DNA from: a virus
DNA length: 50,107 nucleotides
IMG/VR virus record: IMGVR_UViG_3300035180_001610
Coordinates: 1 to 50,107 of that record
Direction: 5' to 3' (one strand)
A program made the position numbers and the translations under genes. The notes under the pieces are model-generated. The model was not told where the DNA came from, made no database searches, and saw nothing but the letters and a program-made list of their open reading frames with translations. Position 1 is the stretch's first letter. Each line of letters opens with the position of its first letter. Positions 8,198 to 16,374 of the stretch are shown in pieces.

Positions 8198-10297
8198 ATG
8201 CCGACTCCTGACTTAAACCAAGGACAAATTGAAGTTAAAAATAAAATTTCAGCAATTAAAAACTTTGCTCAAGTTTCCAATTCTGAAAAAAAATTAAAAA
8301 GGAGCGCGGGTAATTCAGAATCAAAAGGAATCCCTGATATTGCTTCTAGTCTTGATAACGCATCAAAAGACCAAAAAAGATATTTAAAACCTCCACCAAA
8401 TTCTTTTGACCAAGTATTGGAGATGATAGGTTTAACTAGTGGTAATGGTTCTGAAACTTTAAAATATTTAAAAAAAAAATTATTGTTAACGGCCACTAAA
8501 ATAGAGCCTGAAATTAAAAAAATCATAACTAAAAACGCCATAAAGGCTTTAGGTTGTTCTCAAGAACAAACATTTCAAGGATTTACTTCCACTTTTTTAG
8601 AACTTAATCCTTTAAATACACTTCCAGTAGGTCAAGGAATATATGTCCCAATTGAATCTATGGATATTTCAGGAATGTTAAAAACTACAACAGATTCAAA
8701 AATAGGTAAAGTAGTTTATGAAAAACCTAACCCAAATGTGATTGAGAACGTATATAAACCTTATAAAGGAAAAAAACCGTTCCCAATGAACAAAGAATTT
8801 AATAACAGATTACAGGGAACATTTGTAACAAATTCATTTAATGGTGAATATGGTAAATATTATCAAGGGGTGTCAAACCAAAACTTATTTGATTTTCAAT
8901 ATAGCCCAACAAACCAATTTGGTGTTGACCAAGCGTGTTTTAAAGTCGCTTTAATATCCAAAGTTAACGAATCATTAACTATCACTGGTGGCTCAGCAAA
9001 TAAAGTTATTGATTTTTTAGAAGATTATTACGGAACAATTAAACTTTTTGATACTACTGACTTTACCGCAGTTATGATGAATGCTGTGTCAGGTGCAATA
9101 AATATTAAAGCAAATCTTACTTCAGATGAGATTAGCAAACAATCACAATTTATGTTAATTCTTCAGAGAATATTAGGTCTTTGTTTTGACTCAAGAAGAG
9201 AAATTGACGTTAGTGGAGTTTCAAAAATTGCCGAGTTAGATGGTGTTGACGAATCATTTTTTGAACTTACTGAAATTGATTTAAGAAATATTGATGTACA
9301 AATTAGTAATATACAAAATGGTGTTATGGAACTTGTTGATTGTGATAACGTAAAAGTTCCTGTTGATTATGAAACAATAATTGATGGATTAATTGACCTT
9401 AGAGAAACCGAAAATTTATCTTCAGCATTAGAAGTTAATAAAATTATTGCGATTAGTGATTCTTTAGTTCAAAATCCTGATTGGAAAGTCCTTTTACCAA
9501 CAAATTTAAATTTGCAAGTTTTTGATGAAGATTTTATAAAAAAAATCCCGTTATCCGTTGCTGGAGCAGTTTTAAGCCCAAAAGTTTTATTCCCAATTTT
9601 TGTTTTAATGCAGTCACTTGAATCCAATGCAACAAATTCTTTTAATTCTGCGGTAACATCAGCAAACACTTTTATTCAAAGCGCTAACACTATTGGTAAT
9701 TCAGTTAATAATCTTATTAATAGTAACGTTGATTTTTTAAAAACTTTTAAAAAATTTAATATTGAAATGGTTGCGGAAATTGGGGCTATTTTTGTAACCG
9801 AACTTTTTAATATATTAAAAAAAGATTTAATTAATCTTATGAGACCAATTATCGCAGATATTGGAAGTGAGGCATTAAAAGCCAAACTGCAAATGATAGA
9901 AAGATTAATTACTATTGCATTAATTATTAATCAAATTGTAATAGGGGTTAAGGATTACAAAAAATGTAAATCTTTAATTGACGATATTTTAATAATACTA
10001 AATTTAATAAGCTCTTTGGCACCTCCAGGAAGTAAAATACCTAAAGTATTATTATTATTAGCAAATTTTTTGCCTGGAACGTCAGCTTCAAGGGCAAGTA
10101 TTAATACAATAGAAGAACTACAAAAACTTGGAATACCTACAGGTACTTTACCTGATGGTTCACCAAATTTAATGTTATTATTTAACTTAGCATCTAATAA
10201 AGCAACAAAAAAAGAATCTGCTCAAAATGGAAAACTTGATGCTATTGGAATTAGTGCTGATGGCAAACCGGTTAAAATTAGTGGAAAATCTACATAA
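8198..10297 (+). CDS. Large structural protein, probable baseplate/tail component
   Basis: The 699-residue product has no clear catalytic motif. Its N-terminal quarter is basic and Pro-rich, the middle is mixed alpha/beta (LQGTFVTNSFNGEYGKYYQG), and residues 490-640 are strongly hydrophobic and helical (LITIALIINQIVIG, ILIILNLISSLAPPG). It lies between the late sigma gene and a gp5-OB-like baseplate hub gene, so a baseplate or tail-hub role is likely. The hydrophobic C-terminal region is unusual for a baseplate protein and might contact a membrane during injection. No specific family is assigned. Confidence 0.6.
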   Translation: MPTPDLNQGQIEVKNKISAIKNFAQVSNSEKKLKRSAGNSESKGIPDIASSLDNASKDQKRYLKPPPNSFDQVLEMIGLTSGNGSETLKYLKKKLLLTATKIEPEIKKIITKNAIKALGCSQEQTFQGFTSTFLELNPLNTLPVGQGIYVPIESMDISGMLKTTTDSKIGKVVYEKPNPNVIENVYKPYKGKKPFPMNKEFNNRLQGTFVTNSFNGEYGKYYQGVSNQNLFDFQYSPTNQFGVDQACFKVALISKVNESLTITGGSANKVIDFLEDYYGTIKLFDTTDFTAVMMNAVSGAINIKANLTSDEISKQSQFMLILQRILGLCFDSRREIDVSGVSKIAELDGVDESFFELTEIDLRNIDVQISNIQNGVMELVDCDNVKVPVDYETIIDGLIDLRETENLSSALEVNKIIAISDSLVQNPDWKVLLPTNLNLQVFDEDFIKKIPLSVAGAVLSPKVLFPIFVLMQSLESNATNSFNSAVTSANTFIQSANTIGNSVNNLINSNVDFLKTFKKFNIEMVAEIGAIFVTELFNILKKDLINLMRPIIADIGSEALKAKLQMIERLITIALIINQIVIGVKDYKKCKSLIDDILIILNLISSLAPPGSKIPKVLLLLANFLPGTSASRASINTIEELQKLGIPTGTLPDGSPNLMLLFNLASNKATKKESAQNGKLDAIGISADGKPVKISGKST

Positions 10298-10298
10298 T

Positions 10299-10505
10299 AT
10301 GACAAAAGAAGAATTTGAAAACATTTTAAATTTACAAAACAATTTAAAAGAATTACCTAATACAAAGTTAGTTGAAGTTATGGATAAACTAACTGTCACA
10401 TTTGATTTAACTAAAGAAAATGTGATTAGTTTAACTATATATTTAGATAAACTTGAAGAGTTATATAATAATACCCTTAAAGAATATCAATCTAGAAAGT
10501 TATAA
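10299..10505 (+). CDS. Small coiled-coil protein in baseplate operon
   Basis: The open frame begins further upstream inside the previous gene, but the ATG one base after the preceding stop gives a 68-residue protein MTKEEFENILNLQNNLKEL, which is the better start. The product is almost all helix, with LDKLEELYNNTLKEY near the end. Two bases separate its stop from the baseplate hub start. It may be a small chaperone or tail assembly factor; there is no recognisable family. Confidence 0.6.
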   Translation: MTKEEFENILNLQNNLKELPNTKLVEVMDKLTVTFDLTKENVISLTIYLDKLEELYNNTLKEYQSRKL

Positions 10506-10507
10506 AC

Positions 10508-12271
10508 ATGGACGATAATACAATTTTTTTTCAAATAACTGTCCTTGACAATCAAGACCCAATGATGTTAGGTCGGATTAGAGCAAGACTTTTAACTGAC
10601 GACTATAATTCAATTATTAACTCAATTAAATCCCCTCCTTGGGATGAGAAAGTAGATATTTGGACTCAAAGAGACCCATTTGTTTTTAATCCTTTGATGC
10701 CGTATTTTATGTACCAAGTACCAAAAGTGGGTGAAATGGCTCAAGTTTTGTATACAAATAAAGAATTTAAATATCAAAATCAATATTACATACAAAACAC
10801 ATTTTCAAGTCCAACAACTACAGGATATGAATTTTATCAGGGAGGTAATAAGTTTACAGCAACAGGAACACAATTAAAAAATCCAAAACCTTTAAAAAAC
10901 CAAGACGGTACTTATACAGACCGAGAAATTCATAAAGGTGTATTTCCAGAACCAGGAGACAATGCTTTGTTAGGTAGGGGTAGTGCGGATGTTATTGTAC
11001 GACAAGATGAGATTTTAATTAGAGCCGGAAAATTTAAAGGCACTCAATTACAACCAAATGTTCCACCAGTTGCCAACCCAAAAAGAGGATTTTTACAAAT
11101 ATCAAGATTTAATAAATCAAAAAATAAATTGACTCCCAATATTGTAACAAAATCAAATGAAATAACAGTACAAGTAAAATATCTTATAGAATGGGTAATA
11201 ACCAATCCTGAAAACATGCAAGATGTTTTTTCAGGAACAATATACCTATACCAATTAAAGGCCAATTTATCAACAAATTCAAAAAATTTAACGGTTGATA
11301 GTGTTATTGATGAATCTTTAAAATCGTTGGTAAAGTCAACAACTTTTAGTTTAAAAACAAGAAACGAATCAATTGATTTGATTAATGACTTTATTAAAGA
11401 ATGTAATGGTAGTCCAGAACTTCTTCCAGTATTTTACAGACCAAATAAACTAACTTACGCTTATTTAATTCCCTCAAGTCTACCAACACTTCAATATAAC
11501 CCAAATTATTCATCAATAGGTAATAAGGTTTGTTTAGGTGGCAATTGTAATATTAATCTTCAAGTTATTAATATTGCAACATCTCAAATAGTTGCAACAA
11601 GTAGTATTGATGGTCTTGAAAGTGTTGCCGAAGAACTTTATCAAGCGGCAATAAATGAAATCACAAACAATTTACTTGGTCTTAATATTGAAGAAGTTAT
11701 CCTGCCAGAGTATACTCAATTAAATGGAACACCAATATTTCCCCCAACTTCAATTACGTCTCAACAATCAATAGATTCAACCAATAATATTTCCTACATT
11801 TTTAATAAAGTTAAATTAAACTCAGCACTTAAACAAGGTGGTTATGGTTTAATTTATGCCGCAAATAAAGTTGGAAAACCTCTTGAGTTTAAATCAACAG
11901 AAGTACCCCAAGAAGAATATACAAATGATTCTTCAACATATGGTGCGGTTGGAGCCGGAACATTATATTTATTATCTCATAACTCGGCAATTCCTGGTAA
12001 AGGTCAAATAAATTTTAATGACACATTATATGGTATTTCTTTAGATAAATTTGTTGATGAACTATTACCAAAAACTTCAAGTTTAGTTAGGGGGGAAGAA
12101 CTTTTAGAATTACTTAATTTAATTGTTAGATTCTTAAATACTCATACTCACGCATATCCTGGATTACCACCAGTTCCTGTTTCTCAAGACGGTACAAGTT
12201 CTGCTGCAATACTGACTGAGATGCAAAATGCCTATACAAAAATTCTTAATGAGAATATTCGACTTAACTAA
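10508..12271 (+). CDS. Baseplate hub protein with gp5-type OB fold
   Basis: The 587-residue protein begins FFQITVLDNQDPMMLGRIRA, the pattern of the OB-fold domain at the N-terminus of T4 gp5 and phage VgrG-like hub proteins, followed by PPWDEKVDIWTQRDPFVFNPLMP and VPKVGEMAQVLY. The C-terminus has NTHTHAYPGLPPVP, a motif frequent in phage tail hub/spike proteins. No lysozyme domain is visible, unlike T4 gp5. It likely forms the central hub of the baseplate and contacts the tail spike. Confidence 0.72.
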   Translation: MDDNTIFFQITVLDNQDPMMLGRIRARLLTDDYNSIINSIKSPPWDEKVDIWTQRDPFVFNPLMPYFMYQVPKVGEMAQVLYTNKEFKYQNQYYIQNTFSSPTTTGYEFYQGGNKFTATGTQLKNPKPLKNQDGTYTDREIHKGVFPEPGDNALLGRGSADVIVRQDEILIRAGKFKGTQLQPNVPPVANPKRGFLQISRFNKSKNKLTPNIVTKSNEITVQVKYLIEWVITNPENMQDVFSGTIYLYQLKANLSTNSKNLTVDSVIDESLKSLVKSTTFSLKTRNESIDLINDFIKECNGSPELLPVFYRPNKLTYAYLIPSSLPTLQYNPNYSSIGNKVCLGGNCNINLQVINIATSQIVATSSIDGLESVAEELYQAAINEITNNLLGLNIEEVILPEYTQLNGTPIFPPTSITSQQSIDSTNNISYIFNKVKLNSALKQGGYGLIYAANKVGKPLEFKSTEVPQEEYTNDSSTYGAVGAGTLYLLSHNSAIPGKGQINFNDTLYGISLDKFVDELLPKTSSLVRGEELLELLNLIVRFLNTHTHAYPGLPPVPVSQDGTSSAAILTEMQNAYTKILNENIRLN

Positions 12272-12279
12272 TATTTATA
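12272..12279 (+). promoter_or_regulatory. Putative late promoter octamer TATTTATA
   Basis: The octamer immediately follows the hub gene stop and lies 12 bases upstream of the ATG at 12292. It matches the recurrent element seen before other virion genes. Because it is intergenic and correctly oriented it is a good candidate for an internal late promoter. Confidence 0.45.
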
Positions 12280-12291
12280 TTAAAAAGGTTA

Positions 12292-13803
12292 ATGTCAATT
12301 TTAAGGTCGTACATAGATAAGAACAATACCATCATTTCAAATTCATATGTCAATACGGGTAGAAACCCTATTGTTGAATTGAATTTTGGTTCATCAGATT
12401 ACCTAATCCCAAATTATGGTTACACTCGTTTCCTATTTGATTTGGATTTAGATTTATTAGTAGAAGATATTGCATCAGGTATAATTTCTACAGGATGTAC
12501 AACAGGTATGACTCACGTCTTACAAATGACAAATACCTCATCATTTGATAATGAATTGTTAAATACATTCATGTCAAACGAAAGAAGAAGAGCAACATCA
12601 TTTGATTTAATTTTATTTAGAATTCCAAAAACTTCAGGTTCAACAGGGACCCCACAAACTTGGGATGAAGGTGTTGGTTATGATTACACAGATTTTAATG
12701 AAAATCAAAATAGCCCGTATGGTGGCTCAACACCTCTTACGTATGTTGATAGTCGTGCGTATTCAACTCGACCGTCAAATTGGTATCAGACATCAACTGT
12801 TAACAATTGGTCTCAACCAGGGGTCTATAATAACACGAATGTAGGTACCGTAAATTTCTCAGGGTTAACAATTGTCGCAACACAACATTTTGAACTTGGT
12901 AACGAAGACCTAATAATGGATATGTCTAACGAAATTAACGGTATATTAAATGGTACGATAACTGGTGTTACTGGATGGGGAGTTGCATACTTGCCACAAA
13001 TTGAAAATATTACAGGTTTAACCGACAGTTATAGTGTTGCATTCTTTTCAAGACATACTCAAACATTCTACCAACCATTTCTTCAAACAACATACAACGA
13101 CTTAATTAAAGACGACCGTAATATATTCTTAAAAAATCAAACAAATAAATTATACTTATACATCTATCAAAATGGTGATTTTGCCAATTTAGATTCTGAC
13201 CCTGTTGTTAGAATTGAAGACCGAAATGGTGATGCCATTCCTAATATGGCAACTTTGTCAACTTGTCTAAGAACAAAGGGAGTTTATGAAGTAATAGTTC
13301 CTAATGAATTTACGGGAGCAACTCCATGTATGTTTTATGATGTATGGTCAGGATTAACAATTAATGGACAATCGTTACCAAACGTAACAAATCAATTTGT
13401 ATTACAAGAATATACCGCAGGTATTCAAATCGGTTCAACATCTAAAGAACCTAGTCAATTTGGATTTGAATTCTATGGTATTCTACAGAATGAACAAATC
13501 CTTAACACTGACATTAGAAAAGTTGGGGTAACAATTAAAAAAGCATATACTGGTCAAGCTCCGTTAGATGACGTATCGGCTTTTTATAGAATTTACGTAA
13601 AAGAAGGTACAACTGAAGTATTAGTTCAAGATTGGACAGCAGTTAATAGAACTCCAAATGAATATTATTTTATGTTTGATATGAGAGATAAAATACCAAA
13701 TCAATATTATGTTGATATTCAGGTAAATACTTCAGGAGAAAAATATACTTATAAACAAGAATTAACATTTAATATTGTTAATTATAAAAAAAATAATCCA
13801 TAA
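12292..13803 (+). CDS. Virion structural protein, probable tail/baseplate
   Basis: The 503-residue protein is rich in Thr, Ser, Asn, Gly and Tyr with beta-strand repeats, such as GTVNFSGLTIVATQHFELGN and VRIEDRNGDAIPNMATLSTC. The C-terminal third looks like an Ig-like or beta-sandwich domain (FYRIYVKEGTTEVLVQDW, YYVDIQVNTSGEKYTYK). There are no catalytic motifs. Codon use is less AT-biased than in neighbouring small genes, as in highly expressed virion proteins. It directly follows the baseplate hub and is probably a tail-surface or baseplate protein; the exact role cannot be told. Confidence 0.6.
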   Translation: MSILRSYIDKNNTIISNSYVNTGRNPIVELNFGSSDYLIPNYGYTRFLFDLDLDLLVEDIASGIISTGCTTGMTHVLQMTNTSSFDNELLNTFMSNERRRATSFDLILFRIPKTSGSTGTPQTWDEGVGYDYTDFNENQNSPYGGSTPLTYVDSRAYSTRPSNWYQTSTVNNWSQPGVYNNTNVGTVNFSGLTIVATQHFELGNEDLIMDMSNEINGILNGTITGVTGWGVAYLPQIENITGLTDSYSVAFFSRHTQTFYQPFLQTTYNDLIKDDRNIFLKNQTNKLYLYIYQNGDFANLDSDPVVRIEDRNGDAIPNMATLSTCLRTKGVYEVIVPNEFTGATPCMFYDVWSGLTINGQSLPNVTNQFVLQEYTAGIQIGSTSKEPSQFGFEFYGILQNEQILNTDIRKVGVTIKKAYTGQAPLDDVSAFYRIYVKEGTTEVLVQDWTAVNRTPNEYYFMFDMRDKIPNQYYVDIQVNTSGEKYTYKQELTFNIVNYKKNNP

Positions 13804-13818
13804 TTTAATTAAAAATAT

Positions 13819-14280
13819 ATGAAAACAATAAAATTAACCGAATTAGATTTAAATAGAATTGTTAAACGTGTTTTATCTGAACAAGAAGAAGCAAATTATA
13901 TGTTTTTTTCAAATTTAAAACAAATGAAAAGACAACTTGAAATGATTATGGAAATGGACCCATCAGCAGTTGACCACATAATTCAAAATGGACATGATTG
14001 GGCCGATGACCATATTTCTGAAGCCAAAACAAATATTGACCAAGTTTTTGATTTTTTAAAAAATGAAATGGATAAAGACTCACAATATGTTGATTTTGAA
14101 GAAATGAATGAAGGAAAGAAAAAAGTAGGCACACCTCTTTGTGCAAGAGGTAAGGCCGCCGCAAAAGCAAAATATGACGTGTATCCTTCAGCTTATAGTA
14201 ATGGTCATGCTGTCCAAGTATGTAAAGGTAAAATAAAAGGTCTTGATGGGAAAAGACATTGTTCTGGTGCTTATTGTTAA
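13819..14280 (+). CDS. Putative capsid-targeted small protein with Cys-rich C-terminus
   Basis: The 153-residue protein starts with an amphipathic peptide ending RIVKRVLSE-Q, very close to a peptide found inside the protein at 15030-16097 (RVLTE-Q). The (L/I)xE ending matches the T4 gp21 prohead protease recognition pattern. The C-terminal part, CARGKAAAKAKYDVYPSAYSN followed by HAVQVCKGKI, is a short domain often seen at the end of phage virion proteins. It ends the plus-strand tail gene run. It is probably a virion internal or minor structural protein; this is inferred from the leader. Confidence 0.6.
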   Translation: MKTIKLTELDLNRIVKRVLSEQEEANYMFFSNLKQMKRQLEMIMEMDPSAVDHIIQNGHDWADDHISEAKTNIDQVFDFLKNEMDKDSQYVDFEEMNEGKKKVGTPLCARGKAAAKAKYDVYPSAYSNGHAVQVCKGKIKGLDGKRHCSGAYC

Positions 14281-14321
14281 AAAAAAATATATAATTAATT
14301 TTTTTATTTAAATAATATCAT

Positions 14322-14329
14322 TATATTTG
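14322..14329 (+). promoter_or_regulatory. Bacteroidota-type -7 element TATATTTG
   Basis: TATATTTG matches the TAnnTTTG -7 element and lies 23 bases before the ATG at 14353. The -33 TTTG position holds only T-rich sequence, so this is a partial match. The surrounding 70 bases (14281-14352) are otherwise plain AT-rich leader. Confidence 0.4.
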
Positions 14330-14352
14330 TAAATAAATACTAATATAAGATT

Positions 14353-14748
14353 ATGAAACAAATTATTCACAAATTAAAACGATTAATCCAAAAACAATAT
14401 ATTAAAGTATATCGGTCTTCAACTCCAAAAATTACTACATACGAAAAAGATTGTGTTTCTATTTGTGAAAAATTAATAGAAAAAAATGAAACTGTTTTAT
14501 TGTTAACTCCAATCTCAAACAAACGTTATATTAAAAACGAAGAAGACCAAATTTTTGTAATTTTAGAAAATTATAGTGTAAAAATAATCAACCACGTTTA
14601 TTCATATACTGTAATATTAGGAGATAAGTCGTGGAATTCTGTAGTTACTTTATTTGATTCAGAAGTTGAGTCAAGACGTAATAAGTTTGAAAAAGAAATT
14701 ACTTCTAATATCAAATATTCTATTAAAAAAATTTTAGAAAAAATATAA
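14353..14748 (+). CDS. Unknown protein (131 aa)
   Basis: The product is basic at the N-terminus (IIHKLKRLIQKQYIKVYR) and ends with a helical basic segment. No domain is recognised. It is preceded by a host-type -7 element, suggesting early or accessory expression, and followed 24 bases later by a small lipoprotein gene in the same direction. It may be an accessory host-interaction gene. Confidence 0.6.
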   Translation: MKQIIHKLKRLIQKQYIKVYRSSTPKITTYEKDCVSICEKLIEKNETVLLLTPISNKRYIKNEEDQIFVILENYSVKIINHVYSYTVILGDKSWNSVVTLFDSEVESRRNKFEKEITSNIKYSIKKILEKI

Positions 14749-14772
14749 CAAAAACCTAATAAACTAAAACAT

Positions 14773-15033
14773 ATGAAAAAATTATTTATCACACTAGCAT
14801 TGTTAACTTCTTGTAATTTGTTTTCACAAACAATTACAAATACTGTTAATCCAAAAACTGATACATTAGCTTATATTGGTTATGACATCAATCAGTTTAG
14901 CGCGGAATATGCACAAGAAATGGCCACTTGGTCTAATGAAAAAATTGATTGGTTTAATAAAACTTTTTGTTACACACGAGGAAACTTTACAATCCCCGAC
15001 AAACCTATCCAACCTTACCAAAAAGAAGATTAA
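14773..15033 (+). CDS. Small exported lipoprotein-like protein
   Basis: The 86-residue product begins MKKLFITLALLTSCNLFSQ, a signal peptide with a possible lipobox (LTSC) and the FSQ ending common in flavobacterial exported proteins. The mature part (about 67 residues) has no known domain. It could be a superinfection-exclusion or envelope protein, but this is inference. Its last four bases overlap the end of the convergent gene on the other strand. Confidence 0.6.
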   Translation: MKKLFITLALLTSCNLFSQTITNTVNPKTDTLAYIGYDINQFSAEYAQEMATWSNEKIDWFNKTFCYTRGNFTIPDKPIQPYQKED

Positions 15034-16097
15034 AGTTTATTTAGGTAATCGGACCACTCTTTGTCAGTACCAGCATCAATTGAACAAAAATGATTAATGT
15101 TAGTTCTAGGACTAATCAAATAAATTTTTTGATTTGGGTTCTCCATTTTACTTTTTTCTAAGAAATCTTTATTCATCTTAGCCGCAGGAATAACATCTAG
15201 AGTTACTGTGGAAGGCTCATATGATTCTCTTGGTATGGTTGGGGATGGTGTTAAAAATATTCTTTTAAATCCACTACCATTTAATCCTCCGTACATATCT
15301 GTTTCAGAATCTAAAGTTAACCCATATTCTCTAAATGAATTGTTTTTACTTTGACAAAAAAGATTAATTACTTTTCCTTTAGGTGCGGTTTGTTCTGTTA
15401 AAACTCGTTTAACAATTTTTATTAAATCGTTTTCAGTTAATCTTATTGTTTTTTTCATTGATTCATTTTTTGGTTTATATGATGTCATAACAGGTTTTTG
15501 ACCTTTACCTGTTTGAGTGTCTTTTTTTTCAGCGGTTCTTTTTTGTTGACATGCACTTCGTTTTTGTGAATCACTCATTTTACCTGCAACTCCGGCCGCC
15601 CTACATTTAGGGTAAGACCCTTTAGACGTATCTTGTCGTCCACATGGAGGATGTTTACCGTCAACTTTACTACAAATGTTAACCCAAGGACCTTTTGGTT
15701 GATTACTACCTTTTGGTTTTTTCTTTGTTCCAAACCAAACTGCCAAATCTTCTTTAAGTGTGCCAATAGCCCTTTGTATAATTTTTTCAGGATTTTTAAC
15801 ATCGCCAATGTTACCACCATCATCATCATTTTGTCCTGTGTAAAAATTTTTTAAGTATGTATCGATTCTGGAAAGTAATTCTGTTTTATCTTCAATTTTT
15901 TTTCTTTGTTCGGGAGTTTCTTTAAAATCACCGTCAGATTCTTCATACGCCAACTCCGCATTAGTATAATGATAAACAGGGTTATTAAATGGTGCCAATT
16001 GTTTATCCTTCCAATCTTGTGGGGCAAGAACAATTGGTACTTTAAAAGTTCCGGCGTTTCCTGAACCTGTGGCTTCACTAATTCGATTTATTTTCAT
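15030..16097 (-). CDS. Putative packaged polyprotein with internal capsid-targeting-like peptide
   Basis: The 355-residue protein begins MKINRISEA, itself an (I/L)xE start. Residues 130-200 hold a Cys-rich region GPWVNICSKVDGKHPPCGR then YPKCRAAGVAGKMSDSQK, like DUF5872-type phage virion domains. At residue 214 an in-frame Met begins KTIRLTENDLIKIVKRVLTE-Q, nearly the same as the leader of the protein at 13819. A second folded part of about 120 residues follows. This looks like two cargo proteins joined, which prohead protease could separate after the internal LTE; alternatively the internal ATG at 15458 is a second start. A late octamer lies upstream. Confidence 0.55.
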   Translation of the reverse strand: MKINRISEATGSGNAGTFKVPIVLAPQDWKDKQLAPFNNPVYHYTNAELAYEESDGDFKETPEQRKKIEDKTELLSRIDTYLKNFYTGQNDDDGGNIGDVKNPEKIIQRAIGTLKEDLAVWFGTKKKPKGSNQPKGPWVNICSKVDGKHPPCGRQDTSKGSYPKCRAAGVAGKMSDSQKRSACQQKRTAEKKDTQTGKGQKPVMTSYKPKNESMKKTIRLTENDLIKIVKRVLTEQTAPKGKVINLFCQSKNNSFREYGLTLDSETDMYGGLNGSGFKRIFLTPSPTIPRESYEPSTVTLDVIPAAKMNKDFLEKSKMENPNQKIYLISPRTNINHFCSIDAGTDKEWSDYLNKL

Positions 16098-16105
16098 ATA
16101 CTTAC

Positions 16106-16113
16106 AATAAATA
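16106..16113 (-). promoter_or_regulatory. Putative late promoter octamer TATTTATT (minus strand)
   Basis: Read on the minus strand, TATTTATT lies eight bases before the ATG at 16097. It matches the recurrent late-type octamer. The divergent gene at 16118 starts just beyond, so this short gap holds control for at least the minus-strand gene. Confidence 0.45.
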
Positions 16114-16117
16114 TATT

Positions 16118-16324
16118 ATGGAGGCAGAAAAACAACCTTATATCTTCTTATTTGATGATGTTGCAATATACAAACCTGAAGATATTGAACATTTAATTGA
16201 TAATTTAACAGAAGAACAAGCAAAGTTTATGTTAATTAAATCTATTCAAATGGCATATAAACATGGTATATATTCATTAACCGAGTCTGAAATTGTTTCA
16301 AAATCACTTAGAATATTTAAATAA
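16118..16324 (+). CDS. Small acidic protein of unknown function (68 aa)
   Basis: The product MEAEKQPYIFLFDDVAIYK is followed by helices LTEEQAKFMLIKSIQMAY and SLTESEIVSKSLRIF. It is compact, has no Cys and looks like a small helical adaptor. It diverges from the polyprotein gene and converges on the major capsid gene, whose terminator follows its stop. No family is recognised. Confidence 0.55.
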   Translation: MEAEKQPYIFLFDDVAIYKPEDIEHLIDNLTEEQAKFMLIKSIQMAYKHGIYSLTESEIVSKSLRIFK

Positions 16325-16352
16325 AAAAAAAAGGGACAAGTAATTGTCCCTT
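16323..16352 (-). terminator. Rho-independent terminator after the major capsid gene
   Basis: A perfect seven-base-pair stem GGGACAA/TTGTCCC with a four-base loop is flanked by a run of ten A residues on the plus strand. On the minus strand that is a T tract directly after the stem, so it terminates transcription of the capsid gene ending at 16375. Confidence 0.8.
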
Positions 16353-16374
16353 TAATTATTCTTTAAGATTTTGA

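Noticed and set aside
15575-15854. Other frames opposite the putative polyprotein
   Set aside because: They lack starts with promoter support and their composition is that of complementary-strand shadows.
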